The position numbers and the translations under genes are program-made. Under the pieces are notes generated by a model. That model did not search any database, had not been told where the DNA came from, and saw only the letters and a program-made list of their open reading frames with translations. Below, one piece after another: positions 1 to 5,812 of a stretch of 5,812 nt of DNA; position 1 is the stretch's first letter; every line of letters starts with the position of its first letter. The stretch covers positions 1 through 5,812 of the forward strand of contig CAILKC010000645.1 in assembly GCA_903834675.1 (NCBI GenBank), given 5' to 3'. The stretch is from an uncultured Victivallales bacterium (GTDB taxonomy: Bacteria > Verrucomicrobiota > Lentisphaeria > Oligosphaerales > JAFGRS01).

Positions 1-390
1 CGCCAGCGAGCCCTTGATGACGACGACCAGCGAACTGGCCTTGGCCATGTCGATATTACGGCCCGCGGCGAGGCCCAGGACATTCGTCGTGATGGCGAAG
101 TCAGCGGTATCGAGGGTATTAAGGACGCCATCGGTGACGGACACGGTGCCGGTCTTGGCGACCGAGTAAATCGGGGTGGTGGCGTCCGGGGTGAAGACTG
201 TCGGCAGGGTGTCGGTGAGCACGAGGTCGTAGGCCGTGGCGTCGTTGGCGGTATTGGCGTTCGTGATAGTGATCTGGTAGTAGACCACGTTCCCGGCGTC
301 CTGACCGGTGAGGGTGGCGCCGAAGGTCCCGGGGGCTCCGGCCGTCCCGGAATTGTCCGCGACCAGCTTGGCGATGGTCAGGGTGGGCTC
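1..390 (-). repeat. Module A6 (N-terminal part, runs off the window)
   Basis: Residues 1808-1937. Starts EPTLTIAKLVADN (Lys1815), then a Gly/Thr-rich lead-in, QDAGNVVYYQITITNANTAND, TAYDLVLTDTLP (Asp1867). The Trp strand is not seen; the last visible strand is SLVVVIKGSLA. The NANTA..T.AYDL block resembles A4 more than its direct neighbour A5. The terminal Asn and the linker are beyond the edge. Confidence 0.75.
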
Positions 391-3300
391 GACGCTATGT
401 ACGGTCTGGGTCGCCGTAGCCAGGGAGGTGAGGTTGCTCTTGAAGGCAGCACTGTTGGTGGAGGTTTCGTTAATGTCGTTGGCCGTGATGTTCACCAGTC
501 GCGCCACCACCTGGACCACGATCTGATCGGCGGCGGCGACAGTGCCGTCCGTGCTGGTATTGACCACCGTGCCAAAGTCGAAGGTCGCACGGTCGTTATA
601 ACCGTCTGCGCCAGCGAGGTTGGCGAGGGTGGCCGCAGCGCCGACCGCCAGGCCGGTGACGGTGAGGGTACCGCCCGTCTGCACCGCGTTGGTGGTGACA
701 CCGCCGATGGAGACCACGGTCGCGCTTTCAATCGCCAGGACCCCGGGGCTGACAGGCGCATCGTCCACAATCGTCACCAGGTTGGTCGTGCCCTCGCCAA
801 AGCTTGCCGTGAGGTAGAACGTCGCCGTCTCGCCGATGGTCAGGTCGCTGCCTGCGGTGTTCGCATCCGAGGTGGTGGAGATGGCCTTGGTCAGGGCGTA
901 GGTGAGGAGCGCGTTGCGGGTCAGGGTATCGGTCCGGGTGTAATCGTTGTCCCCGCCCGCGCCGGTACGACCGCTGGTGTCGGTTCCGGCGGTATCGCCG
1001 GCGATGGAGAGCCAGTCGCAGACCACGGAATTGCCCAGGGCGGTGCCGTTGGTCACCGTATCCCGAACCTTGACCCGGTAAATCAGCTCAAAGGCGCCGC
1101 CGGGCGGAACATCAACGGTGTCATCAGAATTCCCGCGGCCCCAAGTCAGGACGTTTCCGGCAATCGTCGGCGTGCCTTTGAACCCGCCGATGGCCACGGT
1201 GTTGATCTTGGCGCTCACGAAACTGTCGAACACCATCGCCGCGTTAATGGTATCAGCGATGTTCAGGTCATAGGCAATCGCGCCGTACTGGGCCGCGTCT
1301 ACCATCGTCAGGATGACGCGGTACTCGATGACGTCGCCGGCATCCGGCTGGGTCCAGGCGCCGTCGGAGTAACTTCCCCCGACCCCGTCACGCGTCCAGT
1401 TACGCGCCTGTTTCGACAACGCAGAAAGCGGCTCCGTTTCAGGTTCAACAATGTCCAGGTTCACACTGCTTGTGCCCTGCGAACTGCCATTGGCTGTCAG
1501 GGTACCTGTGTTCGTGAGGTTGGCCAGACGTTGGTTGCCGACGATGTTCAGCACCCGGGCGACGACGCGCACGACGATCTGGTCGGCGACGCCCTGAGCG
1601 ACGTTATCCCCGGTGTCCACCACCGTGCCGAAATCGAACCTCACTTTGTCGTTGTAGGTATCCGCGTTGGTGTCAATCGGCGTGCCCGCGGCACCCACGG
1701 CCAGACCCGTCACGGTGAGATTGCCGCCGCTCGTCGCCGCTGCGGTGGTGTTGCCGCCGATGGAGACCACGGTGGAACTGACAACCCCGAGGTAGCCGGT
1801 GTTCGCCGGCGTCGGCAACTGGTCCTCGATGGTGACGGTCGTGCTGGTACCTTCCCCTAAGGTGGCCGTCAGGTCAAAGGTGACGGTCTCCCCGATAGTG
1901 AGGTCTTCCACGCCAGCCCGGCCGGCGGCCTGCGCCGTGTCGGCATTCGAAGTCGCGGTGAGGCTCTTGGTGAGGCTGTAGGTCAGGTCGGCCTGCGGCG
2001 CCGCCGTAGCGGTAACGGTGTAGTCGTTGACCCCGCCGCCTACGCCGGTGCGCTCGCCGCTAATGCCGCCATCAAGGGAGGTCCAGTCGGTGGTGATGCT
2101 GTTGGTCAGCGCCTGGGTGTCGGTCACATTGTTGAGGACCAGGGCGTCGAAGGTGAAGGTGAGCGTGCTGTTCTTGGCCAGGTCCAGGTTCAGCGGCGAG
2201 ATCTGGGTGCGTCCCCAGGTCAGGATCTGGGGGCTACCGGTGGCTCCGGTGCCGCCGTTCAAGTCCGGATTGGTGGTAATGCCACTGGCGGTCGTATTGG
2301 TCTGGTACAGCAGACCGACCGGGAGCGTATCCACAATCTGCAGATCGTAGGCGCCCGTATCGGTGGCCGTGTTGGCGTTCGTGATGGTGACCGTGAAGCG
2401 CAGGATATCGCCGGCGTCGGGAGCGCTAGTCCCGCCTTTGGTGACGTTGGCCCAGGTCTTGGCCATGGTCAGGGTCGGCTCGATAATGGTGGTGGCGCTG
2501 CTGGTGACATTGCCGCCGGAGATGTCCAGTGGCGTGCCGGGGTGGTCGATGCGCTCGTAGGTATAGGCCACGTAGTTGGTGAAGGGCGTCGTTGCGCTCT
2601 GGTTCTCGGTGATGTTCTTCAACCGGACCTTGAGGTTGATGATGGCGTGGGAGTTGGGCGGGACATCAAACCAGTCGGTGGCGGTCATCAGGCTCAGGAT
2701 GTTATTGCTCTGCCGGCCGGTCATGTCGATGGCTTGGCCAACGCCGCCGATGACCCCGACCGCGCTGCTATCGGCAAAGGTCGCCGAGATCACGTCGAGG
2801 CGCGAGTTGCCCACCGAGTAGACCGGCAGCGTGTCGGTGACCTCGACGTCGTAGATCCAGGCGTCGACGTCGGCGGCCGGGACGGTGATGGTGTAGGTGA
2901 ATTCTTCGCCGATGGTGGCGCTGGCGGGCGCCGTCTTCGCGGGCGAATCGGCGGAGACGACGGACAAGGTGACGGTCGCGGCGCCGCTCGGCCCGTAGGT
3001 CTGCCGGTCGGCCTCAAGCGAGCCGGTGGGGACGGCTTCATCGTCGAACGAGGCGTAACTCTGCACCAGGGCGCTGTTGGTCATGGCGGTGCCGGAACCG
3101 ACGGTGGCGTCCACCTTCACGGTGTACGTCAGTTCCAGGCTCTGGGCTGCCGGGATGGTGTACTCGTCCGCGGTGCCGCTATCCAGATTCCACTCGGCGA
3201 TACCATCGGTGGCGAAGGTGCCACCGGCTGTCGGCTGGCGGACGGTCTTGGTTACCCAGGTGCCGCCGCTGCCGATGCGGATCCCCGTAGCGGTCACCCC

Positions 3301-5812
3301 GTTCAACACCCCGACGCCACCGGCGCGCATGCCCACCGGAATCACGTCGCGAAGCACCGGGTCATAGGCTGGCGCCGCGCCGGTGTTGGTGACCGTCACC
3401 GTGTAGGTCACCGTCTGCCCCTGCACCAAGTTCGTGGCGCCGCCCGCCGGGCTCGAGGTCTTGGTGAGGGTCAGGAGCGGCTGCTGCACCGACACCGACA
3501 CCGGTCCGCTGGTCTTCTGGGTTGCGGCAGAGCCACTCGCCAGATGGTAGTCCAGGGTCGCGGTGTTCGAGAGGGTCTGCGCCGTCGCCGTCTGCGTCAG
3601 CGCCGCATTCATCACCCGCGCCCGGTAGACGATGAGCAGGGAGTTATTGCCGTCATCCGGCTCGGTCCCGTATCCGGCATTGGTGACATCACCGAGGGTC
3701 CAGGTCATGAGCCCGGTGGCGAGCGCGGTCGGTGTGCTGATGGCCAGGATGTCGGTAGCGTAGCTGAGGGGCGCGCTGCCGCTGTAGGGCGCGCTGGCGT
3801 CGCCGTTGATTGAGACGGTATCGACGAACTCCAGGCCGGTGGGCAGGGTATCCTTCACCACCACGCTCTTGGTCAGGCCTTCCTGCAGGCCCAGGGTCAG
3901 GGTGTAGGTGATCACATCGCCCACCCGGACCAGGTTGTCGCTGCCGTAGGTATCGGCGGTCCACGCCTTGAGGAAGGTGTAGACGTTGGTGCTGGTACTG
4001 GTGGTGGTGGCGGCCGCGGTCTTGTAGTCGTTGAGGGTGCCGCCGAAGCCGTCCGCGCCGGTGCGCTCATCGCTGTTGACGCCGTCGAGCGAGGTCCAGT
4101 CCACCACGACGCTGTTGGCCAGGGTCTGCGAGGGTTCGACCGTGTTCTGCACCGTCACCTGGTAGACGAGGACGAAGGTGGCGCCCGTATTGATGTCGAT
4201 GCTTTCATCGGACACCGTGTTGTTAAGCCCCCAGGTCAGGGTCTGACCGGACTGCTTCGGGGTCGTGGTTCCGCCCCAGGCGACGCCGTTCAGCGTGCCG
4301 CCGCCGGTCGAGGTCCAGCTCAACCCGGTCGCCAGCGTATCGACGAGGTTCACGTCGCGGGCCACCGAGGAGTTCGTACTGCCGTTGGTCACGGTAACCT
4401 GGTACTCGAGGATGTCGCCGGCGTCGGGCGCGGTGAGGGTCGCCGCATAGCTCCCCTGCGACTTGGTGACGTTCTTGCCGAGTTTGGCCACCGTGATCTG
4501 CGGTTCGACGACGGTGAAGTCGGCGGGGTTGGAGGTCAACGTCGTCCCGCCGGTGTAGCTGAGGCTGGCCGAGTTGCCCTTGGTATTGGGCGACTGGGTG
4601 TTGGAACCGTTGTCCAGCCGGATGTTATAGTCGATAACGATGCTGGGAGCGATGGCGTGTACGGAGGTGTCGTTCTCGCTGGTAGTGACCACGGTGCTGA
4701 AGTCCCAGGTCAAGGTGCCGGACGCTTCGTCTGCCGGGAACTTGCCAGCGCCCATCGCGGTCTCGATCGCGGTTGTATTGCTCAGTGACGCAAAGGGAAC
4801 GCCATTGATCGAGGCAATGCCGGTGAGGGTGTAGACGACGTTGGTGAGAGAGCGGTCGAGCACCAGGCCGACGGTGATAGCGTCCGCCAGGGCCAGGGCC
4901 GACGTGGTGCCCTCGGGCAGGTTGATGGTCACCTTGTAGGCAACCTGGCTGCCGACGGGGAAGGTGGTGCCACTGGTGACCTGGGTCTTGGCCATGGTCA
5001 GGGCGCCGACGGCGGCGGAATCCGAGGCGGTGGCCAGGTAGTTATTGAGCGTGAGGGCTACGGTCACACCGTCGCGCATGCCGTCGGCGGCGCCGCTGGC
5101 GCCGATGACGCCGCCCCTGGTAATCGTGTTGACCACCGTGGGCGCGGGCGTGTTGGTGTTAAGGGACGTCGAGGTGCTGGCCAGGGAGGTCCAGACGGTG
5201 GTCGTCGGCGTGTCGAGCGTCTCGGGCGGGCTCACCGCGTCGGTAACCGTGACCGTGTAGGTGTAGGTATAGGTGTCCCCGATCGGGATCGAACTGTAGG
5301 TGAAGACGGGCACCGTGGTCGAACCGCTGTAGGCGGGCGTGGGATCGCCGCCGGAACCAGCAACGGTACCGCTATTGTAGGTCATGAAATCGCTGCTGAA
5401 ATTCGCGCTGGTCACCGCGTTATAGGCGATGGCCGTGGAGCTGGTATTGGTGACATTGACGGTGACGGTGAGCACATCGCCGGCATCGACCGCGGTGTCG
5501 GGGCTGATGACGGTGGTCACGGTGAGCACGGGTTCGACCACGGTCAGGGTGAGGTTGGTCAGATTGACGGTGGTCGGCGTGCCGGCCACGGAGTGGGTAA
5601 GGCGGTTGGTGGCCAAGGACAGGGTCGTGGCGCTGGGGTGCCCGGCGCCCTGGTTCGCGGTGATGTTATCAACGCGGGCGATGAACTTGGTCTGTATGGT
5701 CGCGCGGTAATCGCCGGTGGCGTTCACCTGCAGGTCTGGGAAGGCCCAGCTCACTTTCCGGGTGCCGCTGTCGTAGGTCACGGAGGAACTGGTGACCGGA
5801 CTGAGTTGGAGA
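1..5812 (-). CDS. Giant modular DUF11/isopeptide-type repeat surface protein, internal fragment (both ends missing)
   Basis: One frame is open from 5811 down to 1 (1937 codons, no stop), so the window is an internal piece of a much larger protein. It is rich in Thr, Val, Ala, Gly, Ser and Asp, has fewer than 40 lysines and one cysteine, and shows no membrane segment. Twelve immunoglobulin-like beta-sandwich modules of two alternating kinds (A and B) are visible, with signatures such as PDAGDIL, TVTVTNTG and VDTLPVGL known from DUF11 (PF01345), TIGR01451 and fimbrial isopeptide D2 (TIGR04226) domains. Most modules carry Lys near their start, Asp in v.DtlP and Asn in LTNS near their end, compatible with internal isopeptide bonds. 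By family, the likely role is a rigid stalk of a secreted or surface adhesin; that role is inferred. Signal peptide, secretion or sorting signal, ligand-binding head and start codon are all outside the window. The frame is certain; the exact function is not. Confidence 0.95.
391..900 (-). repeat. Module B5, near-duplicate of B4
   Basis: Residues 1638-1807. Starts YALTKAISTTSDANT (Lys1642), then LTIGETATFYLTASFGEGTT, IVDDAP (Asp1683), VVSIGG (1699-1704), LTVTGLAVGAAAT, YNDRATFDFGTVV, ADQIVVQVVARLVNI and STNSAAF (Asn1786). It ends VHSVEP at the A6 junction. Similarity to B4 is visible at both protein and DNA level. Confidence 0.85.
901..1446 (-). repeat. Module A5, with extended start and the only cysteine
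   Basis: Residues 1456-1637. Starts EPETEPLSALSKQARNW (Lys1467), with a short extra segment between the VEP junction and the Lys, then a longer Gly/Ser/Tyr-rich lead-in before QPDAGDVIEY. It continues IADTINAAM (Asp1520), VLTWGRGN (Trp1557), FELIYRVKVRDTVT and LGNSVVCDWLSIAGD (Asn1594). Cys1598 is the only cysteine in the 1937 residues. The linker ends GRTGAGGDNDY, with Gly where A2 and A4 have Glu. Confidence 0.8.
940..1017 (-). other. DWLSIAG-GRTG-NDY linker of module A5
   Basis: Residues 1599-1624. A drifted copy of the A2/A4 linker: DWLSIAGD for DWTSLDG, SGRTGAGG for ERTG.GG, and DNDY at the end. The conserved remainder is D-W-x-S, R-T-G, G-G and N-D-Y. Confidence 0.6.
1447..1980 (-). 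repeat. Module B4, near-duplicate of B5
   Basis: Residues 1278-1455. Starts YSLTKSLTATSNADT (Lys1282), then LTIGETVTFDLTATLGEGTS, IEDQLP (Asp1330), VVSIGG (1348-1353), LTVTGLAVGAAGT, YNDKVRFDFGTVV, ADQIVVRVVARVLNI and LTNTGTL (Asn1434). Nearly every block has a counterpart in B5 at an offset of 351-360 residues, and the two share an identical 20-base stretch. The Lys-to-Asn distance, 152 residues, is the longest here. Confidence 0.85.
1981..2481 (-). repeat. Module A4, complete A-type module
   Basis: Residues 1111-1277. Starts EPTLTMAKTWANVTKGG (Lys1118), then PDAGDILRFTVTITNANT, IVDTLPVGLLY (Asp1161), ILTWGRTQ (Trp1199), LTFTFDALVLNNVT and LTNSITTDWTSLDGG (Asn1237). The ERTGVGGGVNDY linker ends at residue 1264. 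All reference positions of the A type are kept. The Lys-to-Asn distance is 119 residues. Confidence 0.85.
2020..2088 (-). other. DWTSLDG-ERTG-NDY linker of module A4
   Basis: Residues 1242-1264. Shortest intact copy of the linker: DWTSLDGG, GERTGVGGG, VNDY. It defines the core spacing against which the longer A2 and A5 copies and the expanded A1 copy can be compared. Confidence 0.7.
2482..2979 (-). repeat. Module B3, divergent B-type lacking the N-terminal Lys
   Basis: Residues 945-1110. Starts ATVTLSVVSADSP, where the Lys position is Val; then ATIGEEFTYTITVPA, VEVTDTLPVYS (Asp993), VPPNSHAIINLKVRLKNIT, and FTNYVAYTYE (Asn1079). There is no LTW strand; ILSLMTATDWF stands in its place. It ends TTIIEP at the A4 junction. 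Relation to the other B modules rests on IGEEF, VTDTLP and position. Confidence 0.75.
2980..3483 (-). repeat. Module A3, A-type with divergent linker
   Basis: Residues 777-944. Starts PLLTLTKTSSPAGG (Lys784), then VQGQTVTYTVTVTNTGAAPAYD, LRDVIPVGM (Asp822), IAEWNLD (Trp874), LELTYTVKVDATVG and MTNSALVQSY (Asn912). This module is closest to the classical DUF11 consensus. The DWTSLDG linker is replaced by SYASFDDEAVP, and ERTG..NDY is not recognisable. Confidence 0.8.
3484..3984 (-). repeat. Module B2
   Basis: Residues 610-776. Starts VYTFLKAW (Lys615), then VRVGDVITYTLTLGLQEGLTKS, VVKDTLPTGLEF (Asp654), LMTWTLGDV (Trp704), LLIVYRARVMN, and LSNTATLDY with Asn749. It ends in VSVSVQQP, a variant of the usual VEP junction. 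The Lys-to-Asn distance is 134 residues. Confidence 0.8.
3985..4506 (-). repeat. Module A2, complete A-type module
   Basis: Residues 436-609. Starts EPQITVAKLGKN (Lys443), then PDAGDILEYQVTVTNG, LVDTLATGL (Asp491), QTLTWGLNN (Trp527), a VLVYQVTVQNT strand and LANSVVVDWTSLDG (Asn566). The linker DWTSLDG...DERTGADG...NDY (571-596) is intact. Together with A4 it is a good reference copy for the A type. A low-complexity TAAATTTSTST run joins it to B2. Confidence 0.85.
4024..4101 (-). other. DWTSLDG-ERTG-NDY linker of module A2
   Basis: Residues 571-596 carry DWTSLDG, then DERTGADG, then LNDY. The same acidic, glycine-rich stretch recurs in A4 and A5 and shows close DNA similarity to the A4 copy. 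Its role is unknown to me; an inter-module hinge or a metal-binding loop are both possible. Confidence 0.7.
4507..5019 (-). repeat. Module B1
   Basis: Residues 265-435. Starts ALTMAKTQ with Lys275, then PVGSQVAYKVTINLPEGTTS, the VGSQ taking the place of IGET. The mid-module Asp is Asp310 (LADAITVGL), the Trp strand is TLTWDF (Trp369), and the terminal Asn is Asn413 in KGNSASLSY. It ends FTVVEP at the A2 junction. The LPEGT segment matches the LGEGT and FGEGT segments of B4 and B5. The Lys-to-Asn distance is 138 residues. Confidence 0.8.
5020..5535 (-). repeat. Module A1, degenerate A-type module lacking the Lys/Asp/Asn set
   Basis: Residues 93-264. It begins VEPVLTVTTV, keeps DAGDVLTVTVNVTNTS (from residue 109) and a TYTYTYTVTVTD strand, and ends in VWTSL (206-210) and LNNY (255-258). 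The Lys of AKT is Thr, the v.DtlP segment reads VTSANFSS with no Asp at the expected place, and the Asn of LTNS is absent in LDTPTTTVW. The linker between VWTSL and LNNY is about 50 residues, roughly twice that in A2, A4 and A5; it contains MRDG where others have ERTG. Confidence 0.75.
5255..5278 (-). repeat. In-frame hexamer microrepeat coding for alternating Thr-Tyr
   Basis: On the plus strand the hexamer gtgtag occurs twice in tandem, followed by gtatag and gtgtcc, coding on the minus strand for the DTYTYTYT part of a beta strand in module A1. Any gain or loss of a unit would keep the frame. The alternating pattern is also just what a beta strand needs, so it may not reflect slippage. Confidence 0.5.
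5536..5812 (-). repeat. Module B0 (C-terminal part of a B-type beta-sandwich)
   Basis: Residues 1-92. Only the last half is present: a KVSWAF strand (Trp22, equivalent to LTW in other modules), a TIQTKFIARVDNIT strand matching the QIVVRVVARVLNI strand of B4, and the LTVVEP junction into the next module. The Asn expected near the end appears replaced by His73 (LTHS instead of LTNS), although Asn69 just before it could shift the alignment. The Lys and Asp of this module are beyond the window edge. Confidence 0.7.

Noticed and set aside
397..1860. Open frame of 487 codons on the plus strand
   Set aside because: Its product is Gly/Arg/His/Val-rich with no recognisable domain, and it lies antisense to modules A5, B4 and B5, whose minus-strand reading gives a coherent repeat protein. 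Thr/Val/Asp/Gly-rich GC-rich codons leave few stops on the opposite strand.
391..1980. Possible CRISPR-like or insertion-sequence repeat because of identical short stretches about 1 kb apart
   Set aside because: The repeats are coding, keep the reading frame and extend over whole protein modules. There are no short regular spacers, terminal inverted repeats or transposase.
2027..2350. Short plus-strand open frame with a hydrophobic, Val/Leu-rich product that could suggest a membrane protein
   Set aside because: The hydrophobicity is the complement of Thr/Asp/Asn codons in module A4. The same pattern recurs antisense to other modules, for example at 308-526, 5045-5260 and 5429-5710.
2542..3813. 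Open frame of 423 codons on the plus strand
   Set aside because: Same character: Gly/Arg/His-rich, antisense to modules A3, B3 and parts of their neighbours, with no start context or family signature.
3689..3964. Minus-strand open frames in other registers (also 492-770 and 2790-3041)
   Set aside because: They are out of frame with the giant gene, Arg/Pro-rich and domain-free, so they are shadows of the true frame.
1..5812. Promoters, ribosome binding sites, terminators or tRNA genes
   Set aside because: The window is coding throughout with no gene boundary. No convincing hairpin plus T-run, cloverleaf or start context was seen.

Overview
The whole 5.8 kb window lies inside one giant gene on the minus strand. 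Read from the high-coordinate end downward, with codons starting at positions that are multiples of 3, I translated every codon from 5811 to 1 and met no stop. That gives at least 1937 residues with neither the true start nor the true stop in view. There is no intergenic space, so no promoter, ribosome binding site, terminator or RNA gene is expected, and I saw none. Long open frames on the plus strand are antisense shadows.

The protein is a threonine-, valine-, alanine-, glycine- and aspartate-rich, cysteine-poor, lysine-poor beta-sandwich repeat protein. It has the hallmarks of the DUF11 / conserved-repeat / fimbrial isopeptide (D2-type) superfamily: PDAGD, YTVTVTN and V.DTLP.GL signatures. 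Two related module types alternate strictly. Type A starts with VEPxLTxAK and ends near an N-S-x3-DWTSLDG...ERTG..G..NDY linker. Type B starts with YxLTK, then TIGETVTF or similar, and ends in LTNT followed by the next VEP. One A+B pair is about 335-358 residues (about 1.0-1.07 kb). N to C the order is B0(partial)-A1-B1-A2-B2-A3-B3-A4-B4-A5-B5-A6(partial). Residue numbers used throughout count from the codon at 5811-5809 as residue 1.

Most modules keep a Lys at the start, an Asp in the middle (v.DtlP) and an Asn at the end (LTNS/LANS/LSNT). This is the arrangement expected if each module is locked by an internal Lys-Asn isopeptide bond. A1 has lost all three together, and B3 has lost the Lys. 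The likely picture is a long, stiff, protease-resistant stalk of a secreted or surface-anchored adhesin or fibre; the ends that would say how it is exported, anchored and what it binds lie outside the window.

The organism is bacterial, GC-rich (about 60 % by eye), and probably Gram-negative. I recall such giant A/B-type proteins mainly from proteobacteria and other environmental Gram-negatives, but nothing here fixes the taxon.
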